Assembly (NCBI RefSeq): GCF_000981765.1
Contig: NZ_CP010975.1
Coordinates: 806,001-870,000, forward strand
Source of the DNA: Kangiella geojedonensis
GTDB taxonomy: Bacteria; Pseudomonadota; Gammaproteobacteria; Enterobacterales; Kangiellaceae
Direction: 5' to 3'
Length of the DNA: 64,000 nt
A model generated the notes under the pieces. It was not told where the DNA came from. It searched no databases and saw only the letters and a list, made by a program, of their open reading frames with translations. Positions 8,602 to 18,892 of the stretch are shown here, one piece after another (within the stretch, counting starts at the first letter, position 1; each line of letters opens with the position of its first letter). Made by a program: the position numbers and the translations under genes.

Positions 8602-9477
8602 ATGATTAATATGGTTTGGCTTAAGACATTTTGTGTTTTAGCCGATAAAAAACATTTCACGCAAACGGCTGAGCATTTGCACATGACGCAGTCTGGTGTC
8701 AGCCAGCATGTGAAAAAACTTGAGGAAGCTCTTAATTCAGAGTTGTTACTCCGTGAGGGCAAAGGTTTCACTTTGACAGAAAGCGGACAGTTATTGTTGG
8801 CTGAGGCTGAAGAATTGCTTGAAAAGCTTGATGGGATAGAACTGAAGATTAAGTCTGATCCGGAGTTCGCAGGTGAAGTGCGGTTAATGTCGCCGGGTAG
8901 TGTCGGGACTTTGCTTTACCCTGAGCTACTGTGTTTGCAGCAAAGCCACCCTGAGTTGGTATTTGATTACCGGTTTGCGCCGAACGATGACATTCAGCAG
9001 GCCTTAATTGAGGATAAGATTGATATTGGTTTGGCAACAATACCCATAGACACTGAGTGGGTTATTTCCAAGCAGGTTGCAAGCGAACCGCTATTGTTAG
9101 TCACTCCCAGTACGGTTCAACACGTTGATTGGGAAAGCTTGCAAGCTTTGGGGTTTATCAATCACCCGGATGGTGAGCACCACGCTCGTCAGCTTTTGAG
9201 TAAAAACTTTCCTGAGTTTGAACATATCAGCCAGCTTAAGCAGTCAGGTCGTATTAACCAAATTCATTTAATTCTTGAGCCTGTGAGCAAAGGACTTGGC
9301 TTTACAGTACTACCCCAACATGCCGTTAAAGCATTTCAATCTCAAGACTTGATAACAGCATATGAGTTAAGCACCCCTGTGAGCGAGGCGTTATACCTCT
9401 GTCAGAGACGTAATAAGGTGCTTCCTAATCGAGTTAAGAATATTATCAGTGAAATTAATACGTTGTTGTCTGCCTAG
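8602..9477 (+). CDS. LysR-family transcriptional regulator
   Basis: About 291 residues from the ATG at 8602 (a TTG at 8590 and an ATG at 8611 are alternatives; the family usually begins a few residues before WLKTFCVLAD). The N-terminal winged helix-turn-helix includes HFTQTAEHLHMTQSGVSQHV. It is followed by a type-2 periplasmic-binding fold effector domain (residues about 90-290) that would sense a small molecule. It is divergent from the VOC protein, whose expression it probably controls through the AT-rich inverted repeats between them. The 3' end lies 3 bases from the convergent GFA-family gene. Confidence 0.85.
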   Translation: MINMVWLKTFCVLADKKHFTQTAEHLHMTQSGVSQHVKKLEEALNSELLLREGKGFTLTESGQLLLAEAEELLEKLDGIELKIKSDPEFAGEVRLMSPGSVGTLLYPELLCLQQSHPELVFDYRFAPNDDIQQALIEDKIDIGLATIPIDTEWVISKQVASEPLLLVTPSTVQHVDWESLQALGFINHPDGEHHARQLLSKNFPEFEHISQLKQSGRINQIHLILEPVSKGLGFTVLPQHAVKAFQSQDLITAYELSTPVSEALYLCQRRNKVLPNRVKNIISEINTLLSA

Positions 9478-9480
9478 CAT

Positions 9481-9909
9481 TTACTCTTGGCTATAAGCCG
9501 CAAACACTTCTTCGCCGGTCATCATTTTGGTTTGGTTGGCGAAGTCGTAATAGGCTGGCTTTTCATCGATAAAGATTTGGGTGGTGAATTCAGCGCTGTC
9601 TAAATGATCAAGACTATCGAAAAGCCCTGCTGGCATGATGTATTGATTGGCTTCTTTGAGTCGGTAGAAGAGGTGAGTACCGCACTGATTGCAAAAGCCT
9701 CGCTCAGCCCATTCAGATGAGTTGTAGACTTTAATGTGGTCTTCTCCTTCAAAGTTGACATTGGTTCCACAGTCGATTGCGAGTAGCGGGCCCCCCGCCC
9801 ACTTGCGACATATGGCACAATGACAGGAGTCGATGTGAGGTTTTGCTTCTGCGACGTTAATGCTAACTTTCTTGCACAAGCATTGGGTGTTGAGGTTGAT
9901 GGTAGACAT
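9481..9909 (-). CDS. GFA-family (Mss4-like) zinc protein
   Basis: 142 residues from the ATG at 9907-9909; an in-frame TTG 24 bases upstream is less likely because AAAGGA is well placed for the ATG. The CLCKK motif near the N-terminus, CHCAICRKW in the middle and NQCGTH later give the cysteine ligands of the GFA/Mss4-like fold, named after glutathione-dependent formaldehyde-activating enzyme. Most members have no proven activity, so only a zinc-containing cytoplasmic protein is supported. It is convergent with the LysR gene. Confidence 0.82.
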   Translation of the reverse strand: MSTINLNTQCLCKKVSINVAEAKPHIDSCHCAICRKWAGGPLLAIDCGTNVNFEGEDHIKVYNSSEWAERGFCNQCGTHLFYRLKEANQYIMPAGLFDSLDHLDSAEFTTQIFIDEKPAYYDFANQTKMMTGEEVFAAYSQE

Positions 9910-10060
9910 AGTCAATCCTTTATGATTTGCCAATAATAACCAAAGTTACCGCAAGCGCCTTTAAAAGCAAGATTTTTTGCTGCGATCTCTTGCATATTTC
10001 ACTAATTCCACCATAATCGACCACTTGTCTTAATTTTTTGTCAAAACCCTTGAAATACCG

Positions 10061-10089
10061 TTGGGTAGAGCGGATTTTGGCGATAAAAT
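10061..10089 (+). promoter_or_regulatory. Candidate promoter of the thrS operon
   Basis: TTGGGT at 10061-10066 and TAAAAT at 10084-10089 are separated by 17 bases, followed by about 70 bases of leader before thrS. The -10 matches five of six consensus bases and the -35 three of six. Confidence 0.38.
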
Positions 10090-10159
10090 ACAATTTATTT
10101 AATCATTCATTGAATAATAGGCCATTCGTAGGGCTTATATTCGAACAGAGAGATTTACA

Positions 10160-12091
10160 ATGCCTGTAATTACCTTACCTGATGGAAGTCAACGCGAGTT
10201 TGATAAAGCCGTTTCTGTACACGACGTAGCGAACGATATTGGCCCTGGTTTAGCAAAAGCTGCTTTAGCTGGAAAGGTTGACGGTAAGCTCGTTGATACG
10301 AGCTATGTCATGGACTCTGATGCTCAGCTAGCGATCATTACTGAGCGTGATGAAGATGGCTTAGAGATTATCCGTCACTCAACAGCGCACTTATTAGCGC
10401 AAGCGGTTCAGCGTTTATTTGACAATGTCCAAGTGACTATCGGTCCAGTGATTGATCATGGTTTCTATTATGATTTCGCGACTGAGACGCCGTTTACTGA
10501 AGACGATTTGCGTGCCATCGAAAAAGAAATGGAGAAAATCGCTAAAGAGAATCTTCAAGTCGAGCGCACTGAGATGGAGCGTGACGAAGCGGTTGCTTTC
10601 TTCCGTAACATGGGTGAAGAGTACAAAGCAGAAATTATTGAGTCGATTCCAAGCAATGAAGCGTTATCCTTATATCGCCAAGGCGACTTTATCGATTTAT
10701 GCCGTGGACCACACGTCCCTAGCACCTCAAAGTTGAAAGCGTTTAAGCTGATGAAGGTTGCTGGTGCATATTGGCGTGGTGACTCGAACAACGAAATGTT
10801 GCAGCGTATTTACGGCACGGCGTGGACTAACAAGAAAGAACTCAAGGCTTATTTAAGACGCCTTGAAGAAGCTGAAAAGCGTGATCACCGCAAAATTGGT
10901 AAGGCTTTAGACCTGTTCCACTTACAGGAAGAAGCGCCGGGCATGATTTTTTGGCACGATAAAGGCTGGTCAATCTACAAAACGCTTGAGCAGTACATTC
11001 GTGACCGTTTAAAAGAACATGATTATCAAGAAGTAAAGACACCACAGATTGTGGATCGTAGCTTGTGGGAAAAGTCAGGTCACTGGGATAAGTTTGGCGA
11101 CGATATGTTTACGCTTGAATCGGATCAGCGAGATTATGCGATTAAGCCGATGAACTGCCCGTGCCACGTACAGATTTATAATTCAGGTTTGAAGAGTTAC
11201 CGTGACTTGCCATTGCGCATGGCTGAGTTTGGCTCGTGTCACCGTAATGAGCCATCAGGCGCTTTACACGGCATTATGCGTTTGCGTAACTTCGTACAGG
11301 ATGACGCACATATATTCTGTACTGAAAATCAAATTCAAGAAGAAGTCTCGAAGTTTATCGAGATGTTGTATGACGTGTATCGTGATTTCGGCTTTACCGA
11401 CGTCATTGTGAAGTTGTCGACTCGCCCAGAACAGCGTGTCGGTTCCGATGAAGTGTGGGATAAGGCAGAAGCTGCTTTGGCTGATGCTTTGAAAGCGAAC
11501 AATATTGAATTCGAATACCAGCCAGGCGAAGGCGCCTTCTATGGTCCGAAACTTGAGTTCACTTTGAAAGACTGCTTAGAGCGTCACTGGCAGTGTGGTA
11601 CTATCCAAGTTGACTTCTCGATGCCGGGTCGTTTAGGCGCGGAATTTGTCGCTGAAAGCGGTGAAAGAGAAGTTCCAGTGATGCTTCACCGAGCAATTTT
11701 GGGATCTTTAGAGCGTTTTATCGGTATTTTAATCGAAGAATACGCTGGAAAATTTCCTGCTTGGTTGGCCCCAACACAGGCCGTCATCATGAATATTACC
11801 GACAAACAGGCCGATTTTTGCCAAAAAACAGTCGATTCCTTGAAAAATAAGGGATTTAGGGTAAATTCGGACTTGAGAAATGAGAAGATCGGCTTTAAAA
11901 TTCGCGAGCAGACATTAGCACGTGTTCCGTTCTTACTTGTAGTCGGAGATCGTGAAGTTGAAAATGGTCAGGTTGCCGTCAGAACCCGAGAAGGTGAAGA
12001 CCTAGGTAGCATGAGCATAGACGCCTTTGCTGAGTTGCTCGAAGCGGAAGTCGCTAAGCGAGCAAGAAAAACTGAAGCTCAGGCCGAATAA
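10160..12091 (+). CDS. thrS: Threonyl-tRNA synthetase
   Basis: 643 residues, the normal bacterial length. It charges tRNA-Thr with threonine. The order is the TGS domain (1-62), the editing SAD domain with HSTAH at about residue 74, and the class II catalytic core with MNCPCH (a zinc-binding Cys) and [15 protein letters not shown]-type motif 2. The C-terminal anticodon-binding domain follows at about 540-640. It heads the thrS-infC-rpmI-rplT-pheS-pheT-ihfA cluster conserved in gammaproteobacteria. In E. coli thrS represses its own translation through a tRNA-like leader; no such structure was recognised with confidence here. Confidence 0.98.
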   Translation: MPVITLPDGSQREFDKAVSVHDVANDIGPGLAKAALAGKVDGKLVDTSYVMDSDAQLAIITERDEDGLEIIRHSTAHLLAQAVQRLFDNVQVTIGPVIDHGFYYDFATETPFTEDDLRAIEKEMEKIAKENLQVERTEMERDEAVAFFRNMGEEYKAEIIESIPSNEALSLYRQGDFIDLCRGPHVPSTSKLKAFKLMKVAGAYWRGDSNNEMLQRIYGTAWTNKKELKAYLRRLEEAEKRDHRKIGKALDLFHLQEEAPGMIFWHDKGWSIYKTLEQYIRDRLKEHDYQEVKTPQIVDRSLWEKSGHWDKFGDDMFTLESDQRDYAIKPMNCPCHVQIYNSGLKSYRDLPLRMAEFGSCHRNEPSGALHGIMRLRNFVQDDAHIFCTENQIQEEVSKFIEMLYDVYRDFGFTDVIVKLSTRPEQRVGSDEVWDKAEAALADALKANNIEFEYQPGEGAFYGPKLEFTLKDCLERHWQCGTIQVDFSMPGRLGAEFVAESGEREVPVMLHRAILGSLERFIGILIEEYAGKFPAWLAPTQAVIMNITDKQADFCQKTVDSLKNKGFRVNSDLRNEKIGFKIREQTLARVPFLLVVGDREVENGQVAVRTREGEDLGSMSIDAFAELLEAEVAKRARKTEAQAE

Positions 12092-12127
12092 TTTGACTTA
12101 ATTTTAACCAATTAGAGGATTAGACAC

Positions 12128-12661
12128 ATTAAAAAAGGTCAAAAGCGTGACGATAGACAACGCATAAATGAAAATATTCGAGCGAAAGAAGTTCGCTTAA
12201 TTCAAGCCGACGGCGAGAATGTTGGTGTGGTAGATACCAAGGACGCTCTAGCGCAGGCTCAAGCCGCGACGCTAGACTTAGTCGAAGTATCTCCTGATGC
12301 GAATCCTCCAGTCTGTAAAATTATGGACTTTGGTAAATACTTGTTTGAGCAGAAGAAAGCGAAAGCTGCTGCTAAAAAGAAACAGAAAGTTACCCAAGTT
12401 AAAGAAATCAAGTTTCGCCCAGGGACGGATATAGGGGACTATAAGGTAAAACTACGCAACCTTATACGTTTCTTGGAAGATGGGGACAAGACGAAGATCA
12501 CTGTCCGCTTCCGTGGTCGTGAGATGGCGCACCAAGAACTCGGAATGGAGTTATTGAAGCGTGTCGAAAAAGACCTGGAAGAATACGGTTCAGTTGAGCA
12601 ACGTCCATCAATGGAAGGTCGTCAAATGACGATGGTGATTGCCCCCAACAAAAAGAAGTAA
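12128..12661 (+). CDS. infC: Translation initiation factor IF-3, AUU start codon
   Basis: 177 residues when started at ATT (12128-12130). The frame from there reads [20 protein letters not shown], the conserved IF-3 N-terminus, and AGAGGA (12114-12119) sits 8 bases upstream. A start at the first in-frame methionine-type codon (12227) would remove 33 conserved residues. IF-3 binds the 30S subunit, checks the start codon and blocks premature subunit joining. The rare AUU start is known in E. coli and related bacteria and lets IF-3 repress its own synthesis; the same control is expected. The N-domain, a lysine-rich linker and the C-domain are all present. Confidence 0.95.
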   Translation: MKKGQKRDDRQRINENIRAKEVRLIQADGENVGVVDTKDALAQAQAATLDLVEVSPDANPPVCKIMDFGKYLFEQKKAKAAAKKKQKVTQVKEIKFRPGTDIGDYKVKLRNLIRFLEDGDKTKITVRFRGREMAHQELGMELLKRVEKDLEEYGSVEQRPSMEGRQMTMVIAPNKKK

Positions 12662-12734
12662 TTGAGCTTTCGGCTTTTGCCCAAGGGTAAAACCGAATAG
12701 AAGTTCGCAAGGCGCTTACTTTACTTCAAAGGTT

Positions 12735-12764
12735 GGATAAATCGGCTTAACAGCTGGCTTATCC
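12735..12764 (+). promoter_or_regulatory. Hairpin in the rpmI leader, possible L20 control site
   Basis: GGATAA (12735-12740) pairs with TTATCC (12759-12764) within the 198-base infC-rpmI gap. In E. coli ribosomal protein L20 binds the rpmI leader and represses rpmI-rplT translation. The gap length and the hairpin fit such a site, but no L20-specific motif was verified. Confidence 0.3.
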
Positions 12765-12859
12765 GTTTTATTAACTCATCATGAGCTCCAGACGACTGCC
12801 AGCAATGATAATTTTGCTTAAGCAGTGGCCATGACAGTAATCAATGCGAGTATATTACT

Positions 12860-13057
12860 ATGCCAAAGATGAAAACTGACCGCGGTGCTTCGAAGCGTTT
12901 CAAAAAAACTGCTTCGGGTCGTTATAAGCACAAACAATCACACTTGCGTCACATTTTGACCAAGAAATCCACTAAGCGTAAGCGTCATTTGCGCCACGGC
13001 AAGCTAGTTGATGCCGCGGATACAAAGCAAATCGATCGTATGCTTCCTAACGGATAA
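12860..13057 (+). CDS. rpmI: 50S ribosomal protein L35
   Basis: 65 residues, very basic, beginning [15 protein letters not shown] and containing [15 protein letters not shown], both standard for bL35. It is a component of the large ribosomal subunit. rplT follows after 17 bases with its own ribosome-binding site (GAGGA), and the pair is normally cotranscribed and controlled by L20. Confidence 0.98.
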   Translation: MPKMKTDRGASKRFKKTASGRYKHKQSHLRHILTKKSTKRKRHLRHGKLVDAADTKQIDRMLPNG

Positions 13058-13074
13058 TTGGTGAGGATTAAGAG

Positions 13075-13434
13075 ATGGCAAGAGTAAAACGCGGCGTGAC
13101 AGCTCACGCACGTCACAAAAAAGTTTTAAAGCAGGCTAAAGGTTATTACGGTGCACGTAGTCGTGTCTATCGTGTAGCTAAACAAGCTGTAATTAAAGCG
13201 GGTCAATATGCATATCGTGACCGTCGCCAACGCAAACGTCAGTTCCGTTCATTGTGGATTGCACGTATCAACGCGGAAGCACGTACACACGGTTTGTCTT
13301 ATAGCCGTTTTATCAATGGTTTGAAGAAATCAAACATTGAAGTTGATCGTAAGATGCTAGCAGAATTGGCAGTTTTTGATAAAGTAGCTTTTGCTGCTTT
13401 TGCAGAGCAAGCTAAATCTGCCCTAGACGCTTAA
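13075..13434 (+). CDS. rplT: 50S ribosomal protein L20
   Basis: 119 residues, beginning [19 protein letters not shown], the canonical bL20 N-terminus that threads into 23S rRNA during assembly. The globular C-terminal part from about residue 60 ([29 protein letters not shown]) is complete. In relatives this protein also represses rpmI-rplT translation. It is followed by a structured 239-base gap before pheS. Confidence 0.98.
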   Translation: MARVKRGVTAHARHKKVLKQAKGYYGARSRVYRVAKQAVIKAGQYAYRDRRQRKRQFRSLWIARINAEARTHGLSYSRFINGLKKSNIEVDRKMLAELAVFDKVAFAAFAEQAKSALDA

Positions 13435-13480
13435 TCTAAGCACTCTGTTCTTTGGTTTGATACTAAATTAAAGAATAGCA

Positions 13481-13533
13481 TTTGTTACCAAGGTTGTTTT
13501 TACGGTTATTGTTAATACGATCAAGGTAACAAA
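13481..13533 (+). promoter_or_regulatory. Long inverted repeat in the pheST leader
   Basis: TTTGTTACC (13481-13489) and GGTAACAAA (13525-13533) are a perfect 9-bp inverted repeat around a 35-base loop. Further GTTAC/GTAAC elements at 13587-13591 and 13614-13618 (inside AAGTTACT 13585-13592 / AGTAACTT 13613-13620) could pair with it in alternative ways. The arrangement resembles an attenuator; the mechanism is inferred. Confidence 0.45.
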
Positions 13534-13550
13534 CGATTAAAGTCTTAAAA

Positions 13551-13581
13551 GGAAGGGCAGTAATGCTCTTCCTTTTTTTTT
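13551..13581 (+). terminator. Intrinsic terminator between rplT and pheS
   Basis: GGAAGGGC (13551-13558) and GCTCTTCC (13565-13572) form an 8-bp stem with one G-U pair and a 6-base loop, followed by nine T (13573-13581). This is a textbook rho-independent terminator. It lies about 90 bases before pheS, so it either ends the ribosomal-protein transcript or works as the pheST attenuator. Confidence 0.85.
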
Positions 13582-13664
13582 GCAAAGTTACTTACTGGGC
13601 TAGAGCGAAGAGAGTAACTTGAGCAAACCAGAAAGTTCTACGACTAAAATACGACAAACTATGA

Positions 13665-14690
<1,026 letters not shown>

Positions 14691-14704
14691 TTGGGTGGAT
14701 AAGA

Positions 14705-17089
14705 ATGAAATTTAGTGAACAGTGGTTACGTGAGTGGGTAAACCCTGAAATTTCCACTCAGGAATTAGTCGATAAATTGACCATGGCTGGCTTAGAAGTC
14801 GATGGTTTTGAGTATTTAGGTGATAGTTTCTCTGGAGTTGTGGTCGGTGAAATTGTTGCGGCAGAGCAACATCCCGATGCGGACAAATTACAGGTTTGCA
14901 CCATCAACGTTGGTGATGCCAGCGATGAAGAGTTACAAATCATTTGCGGTGCGCCGAATGCGCGCAAAGGTATTAAGGTCGCGGTGGCGATGATTGGTGC
15001 TGTTTTACCGGGTGATTTTAAAATTAAGAAAGCTAAGCTTCGTGGCGTACACTCTTTCGGTATGTTGTGTTCAGAAACCGAGTTAAATATTGGCGATGGT
15101 AGCGATGGAATTGTTGAGTTACCGCTCGATGCACCGTTAGGGCAGGACTTAAAAGAATTCTTCAACCTTGATGATCATGTTATAGATGTTGATCTTACGC
15201 CAAACCGTGGTGATTGCTTAGGTATTCGCGGCATCGCACGTGAAGTAGGTGTATTAACCCAAGAAGACGTTAATTTTGTTGAGCCGAAAGCTATCGCAAG
15301 CGAAGTCAGCGATAAACTCGATGTTAAATTAAGTGCGCCGCAAGCATGCCCACGTTATTTGGGACGTGTCATCAAAGGCATCAACCTGGAAGCGAAGACA
15401 CCGCAATGGATGGTTCAACGCATCGAACGCTCTGGTGTTCGCTCGATTGATCCTGTAGTCGACGTGACGAATTATGTGTTACTGGAAATGGGGCATCCAA
15501 TGCATGCCTTCGATCTAGCCAAGATCGATGGTGTGATTGATGTTCGAATGGCTCAAAAAGACGAAAAGTTAACACTGCTTGATGGTCAAGAAGTTGAGTT
15601 AACTGAAGATACTTTGATGATTGCAGATAACTCGAAACCACTTGCGATTGCCGGTGTGATGGGTGGTGAGCACTCGGGCGTTAATTCTGAAACCAAAGAT
15701 ATTTTCTTAGAAAGTGCTTATTTTGACGCGATTGCTGTAGCTGGTAAGGCCCGTCAATATGGCTTGCATACCGATGCGTCGCACCGCTATGAGCGTGGCG
15801 TGGACTATGAGTTGCAAAGAACCGCAATGGAGCGAGCGACTGAGTTACTACTTGAGATCGTTGGTGGTCAGCCTGGCGCTATTATTGAAGCCGTTGATAA
15901 GAGTGCTATGCCAGAGAAGCGTCACTTAACGCTTCGTCGTGAGCGTATTGAGCGTGTTGTTGGCGTTGCTTTCGACGACGAACAAGTTGAAGATATACTA
16001 ACGCGCCTAGGTTTAGGCCTGACGTCAAATGAGCAAGGTTGGGATGTTTCGGTGCCAAGCTTCCGATTCGATATTGATAACGAGGAAAGCTTGATCGAAG
16101 AGTTAGTCCGCGTTTATGGCTACAACAACTTACCGATTCGCAAGCCTCAAGGCGAAATGGCGATGTTCATGCAGAATGAAAGTCGTGTGTTTAAAGACTT
16201 GCTACGTGATGTGTTGGTGACTCGTGGCTATCAAGAGGCAATTACTTATAGCTTTGTTGAGCCTAAGCTACAGGCGGTTTTAGAGCCTGCGATGACACCT
16301 TTGCCTTTGATGAACCCTATTTCCAGTGAAATGGGCGTGATGCGTACCAACCTGTTACCCGGCTTGGTGCAAGCGGCTCAATTTAATGTCAACCGTCAAC
16401 AGAGCCGTATTCGTTTCTTCGAGATGGGTTTACGCTTTGAAACGAACTCAGAAGATGCTGAGTTACAACAAATTCCAACCCTTGCCGGTATTGTCGGTGG
16501 TCGTCGCTATATTGAGTCATGGGATGGTGATGCGCGTAAAGTTGACTTCTATGATGTGAAAGGTGATTTAGAAGCATTATTGAATGTGACAAAGCATCGC
16601 TTTGAGTTTGTACCATCGGAAAGAAGTATTCTTCACCCAGGGCAGTCCGCAGATATAAAGTTTGGCGGAAAGAATGTTGGGTACGTTGGTAAGTTGCATC
16701 CTGAAATTCAACAAAAGGTTGATTTGGATATGGATGCCTTTGTATTTGAGATTGATTTAGAGGCTTTATCCGAACGAGAATTACCAAAATTTGCGCCATT
16801 AATGAAATTCCCGTCGATTCGACGCGATCTTGCTGTGATCGTTGACGAAACCGTAAAAGGTGGGGAATTAATTGATTTTATTGTAAAAATTGGTGGTAAT
16901 TTACTGACAGATGCCTTTATTTTTGATATATACAAAGGTGAGCATCTTGAGCAAGGAAAGAAAAGTGTTGCTTTGGGTATGACATTACGTCACCCAGAGA
17001 AAACTTTAGAAGATGCGGAAATTAATTCTGTTGTAGATAAAGTGGTCTCAAGATTAGCTGAAGAGTACAAAGCGGTTCTTAGAAACTAG
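14705..17089 (+). CDS. pheT: Phenylalanyl-tRNA synthetase beta subunit
   Basis: 794 residues, the full bacterial length. The domains are an N-terminal tRNA-binding OB-fold (about 40-150), the B3/4 editing domain (about 210-385), the B5 domain (about 400-475), the catalytic-like core (about 480-680) and the C-terminal ferredoxin-fold anticodon-binding domain (about 700-793, starting near FPSIRRDLAVIVDE). It is the structural, editing and tRNA-binding partner of PheS. ihfA follows 68 bases downstream, as in E. coli. Confidence 0.98.
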   Translation: MKFSEQWLREWVNPEISTQELVDKLTMAGLEVDGFEYLGDSFSGVVVGEIVAAEQHPDADKLQVCTINVGDASDEELQIICGAPNARKGIKVAVAMIGAVLPGDFKIKKAKLRGVHSFGMLCSETELNIGDGSDGIVELPLDAPLGQDLKEFFNLDDHVIDVDLTPNRGDCLGIRGIAREVGVLTQEDVNFVEPKAIASEVSDKLDVKLSAPQACPRYLGRVIKGINLEAKTPQWMVQRIERSGVRSIDPVVDVTNYVLLEMGHPMHAFDLAKIDGVIDVRMAQKDEKLTLLDGQEVELTEDTLMIADNSKPLAIAGVMGGEHSGVNSETKDIFLESAYFDAIAVAGKARQYGLHTDASHRYERGVDYELQRTAMERATELLLEIVGGQPGAIIEAVDKSAMPEKRHLTLRRERIERVVGVAFDDEQVEDILTRLGLGLTSNEQGWDVSVPSFRFDIDNEESLIEELVRVYGYNNLPIRKPQGEMAMFMQNESRVFKDLLRDVLVTRGYQEAITYSFVEPKLQAVLEPAMTPLPLMNPISSEMGVMRTNLLPGLVQAAQFNVNRQQSRIRFFEMGLRFETNSEDAELQQIPTLAGIVGGRRYIESWDGDARKVDFYDVKGDLEALLNVTKHRFEFVPSERSILHPGQSADIKFGGKNVGYVGKLHPEIQQKVDLDMDAFVFEIDLEALSERELPKFAPLMKFPSIRRDLAVIVDETVKGGELIDFIVKIGGNLLTDAFIFDIYKGEHLEQGKKSVALGMTLRHPEKTLEDAEINSVVDKVVSRLAEEYKAVLRN

Positions 17090-17157
17090 TACTCGAACTG
17101 AGTACATGAACTCATCTAGAAAACCAGAATCTACAAGTGAGATAGCGGAGATTGATT

Positions 17158-17457
17158 ATGGCACTAACAAAAGCGGACATGGCAGAACGTTTGTATGAAG
17201 AGCTAGGCTTGAATAAGCGTGAGTCAAAAGAAATTGTAGAAGCTTTTTTTGAGCAAATCCGCGATTCCTTAGAGCAAGGGTATAATGTCAAGCTCTCTGG
17301 CTTCGGTAATTTTGAGCTGCGTGATAAAGCGCAGCGTCCTGGTCGTAACCCAAAAACTGGGGAAGAAGTTCCGATCAGCGCGCGACGTGTTGTCACGTTT
17401 AAACCTGGGCAAAAACTTAGAGGGAAAGTAGCCGATTATGTTGGAACCGAGCAATAA
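17158..17457 (+). CDS. ihfA: Integration host factor alpha subunit
   Basis: 99 residues from the ATG at 17158, which begins [10 protein letters not shown] as in other IHF-alpha proteins and has GGAG 7 bases upstream; a TTG two codons earlier is not needed. It contains the DNA-bending arm [19 protein letters not shown] and the [10 protein letters not shown] core. With IhfB it makes sharp bends in DNA for recombination, replication and transcription. Its position after pheT is conserved. The last 20 bases overlap the next gene. Confidence 0.97.
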   Translation: MALTKADMAERLYEELGLNKRESKEIVEAFFEQIRDSLEQGYNVKLSGFGNFELRDKAQRPGRNPKTGEEVPISARRVVTFKPGQKLRGKVADYVGTEQ

Positions 17458-17788
17458 TAACGAATTACCAGCAATTCCAGGCAAGCGGTACTTTACGATT
17501 GGTGAAGTCAGTGACCTATGTGCGGTAAAGCCGCACGTTTTGCGTTATTGGGAGCAAGAGTTTGATCAGCTTGACCCTGTGAGACGTGGTAATCGTCGCT
17601 ACTATCAACGAGAAGACGTCTTAATCGTTCGTCAAATACGCTCTTTACTGTATGAGCATGGTTATACCATTGGCGGTGCTCGTCAGTGCTTAGAAGAAGG
17701 TGGAGACGTTGATTCGCCCGTAGAAAAAGCTCAGATCGACGAAATCATCGAAGAGCTAGAGAAAATCAAACGATTCCTTTCTATTTAG
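17438..17788 (+). CDS. MerR-family transcriptional regulator
   Basis: 116 residues. A MerR winged helix-turn-helix spans about residues 19-88: [20 protein letters not shown], then [13 protein letters not shown], then the helix with [19 protein letters not shown] short C-terminal helix follows with no recognisable effector domain or metal-binding cysteines. A MerR gene of this type directly after ihfA is a common gammaproteobacterial arrangement with unknown targets. It overlaps ihfA by 20 bases, which suggests translational coupling. A hairpin terminator lies 42 bases after the stop. Confidence 0.88.
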   Translation: MLEPSNNNELPAIPGKRYFTIGEVSDLCAVKPHVLRYWEQEFDQLDPVRRGNRRYYQREDVLIVRQIRSLLYEHGYTIGGARQCLEEGGDVDSPVEKAQIDEIIEELEKIKRFLSI

Positions 17789-17829
17789 ATCAGCATTGTA
17801 TAAGTCTAATTTAATATTGTAATTTCTCA

Positions 17830-17857
17830 GGAAAACGGTACTATGTCGCCGTTTTCC
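17830..17857 (+). terminator. Terminator after the thrS-merR cluster
   Basis: GGAAAACGG (17830-17838) and CCGTTTTCC (17849-17857) form a perfect 9-bp stem with a 10-base loop. A pyrimidine- and T-rich stretch follows, just before tRNA-Pro. Confidence 0.7.
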
Positions 17858-17878
17858 AAACATTCCCTTTCTTTTTGT

Positions 17879-17955
17879 CGGAGCGTGGCGCAGCTTGGTA
17901 GCGCACTTGCATGGGGTGCAAGGGGTCGGAGGTTCAAATCCTCTCGCTCCGACCA
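17879..17955 (+). tRNA. tRNA-Pro (anticodon GGG)
   Basis: 77 bases with encoded CCA. The acceptor stem is CGGAGCG/CGCTCCG with discriminator A, the anticodon stem is CTTGC/GCAAG around the loop ATGGGGT, giving anticodon GGG. The T-arm GGAGG-TTCAAAT-CCTCT is regular. It decodes CCC and CCU. Confidence 0.97.
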
Positions 17956-18892
17956 ATCAATTTTTAGCAATCAATGCCTGTTTTTTTGACTTTCTTACAT
18001 GCTGTAATCGCTAGAAAGTCATACACTTGTCATGGTCAGACCAGATGGCTTGTCAATTTACAAATAAATTCAATAGGTTATAGACTTTTGGGTATAAAAA
18101 ATTTCAGAAAAGCCCAATTCTTTGTTGCTTTTTTAACCAGTTGAAGTATTATTCTGCGCTACGGAAAGTAGAGCCTTGATCCTTTGAAGGATTTCTTTAT
18201 TTTTCATAATTCTAGTGTCTTTCTAATAATAAAGTTGTTAAGCTTTGAGATATATCCTGCGTAAATAATCAGTGAGTTTTGCTCATATTTGCATTTTTGA
18301 TTGTATAATATGCTGACACAAGCTGTTATTTGGATGAAAAACAGACGAAAATAGTTGTCGAACTATACTTTTGAGATTTAGTTCTCGTTGCAAGCGTGCA
18401 GTAGTTCAAATTATAAAAGATTGTGAAATGTAATTTTTCACCTTCTTGCGCTGAGACTATAAGAGTATACTTTGTATCTATTAAAGGCGTTGGCTTAATT
18501 ATTAAATGATAATTATTTTAAAGCCTTCACAAGATTTTGATTTATATTGATTTAGGATAGGGTTGTCAGGAAATTGAACTGGAAGGGAAAGCAAAATTTA
18601 AAAGCTGTTAAATTTCCTGACAGTCGAGATGCTAGCTAACTTAACATGTAATTGCAATGCATCTTTTGAAAAGTGTGAAACAATGCTCGTTAGTTAGGAG
18701 GTTAAGGGATTTTGTAAACCTAATAATAAGTAGCCTTGTGCGCTTTGCTGTATTTAGGTATTGATACGCAACATGCCTTTCACTGGGGATTAGTGTTGTG
18801 GACGGAGTTGGATTACAACAACTTCTTTATAAAATCAAAGCACTGTTAGGCAGTCGCTTTGTTTTAGCATTTATTAGGTTGGGTAGACTTAA
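17956..18892. other. 937-base non-coding region before the giant gene
   Basis: No credible gene was found. The region is AT-rich and contains several inverted repeats: GACTTTCT/AGAAAGTC (17988-17995, 18013-18020); ATCCTT-TG-AAGGAT (18179-18192) followed by a T-rich run that looks like a weak terminator; and two longer ones at 18564-18697 listed separately. A possible promoter is TTGCAA (18388-18393) with TATAAA (18412-18417) at 18-base spacing. If that is used, the giant gene has a leader of over 450 bases. Confidence 0.5.
18564..18697 (+). promoter_or_regulatory. Two consecutive inverted repeats, possible structured leader
   Basis: TGTCAGGAAATT (18564-18575) is perfectly complementary to AATTTCCTGACA (18611-18622), a 12-bp stem around 35 bases. 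Ten bases later CTAGCTAAC (18632-18640) pairs with GTTAGTTAG (18689-18697), 9 bp with one G-U pair. They lie about 200-330 bases before the giant gene. They do not match any riboswitch class I know. Confidence 0.45.

Noticed and set aside
17756-17956. 66-codon minus-strand frame over tRNA-Pro
   Set aside because: It is the antisense of the tRNA and terminator, a common false gene call.
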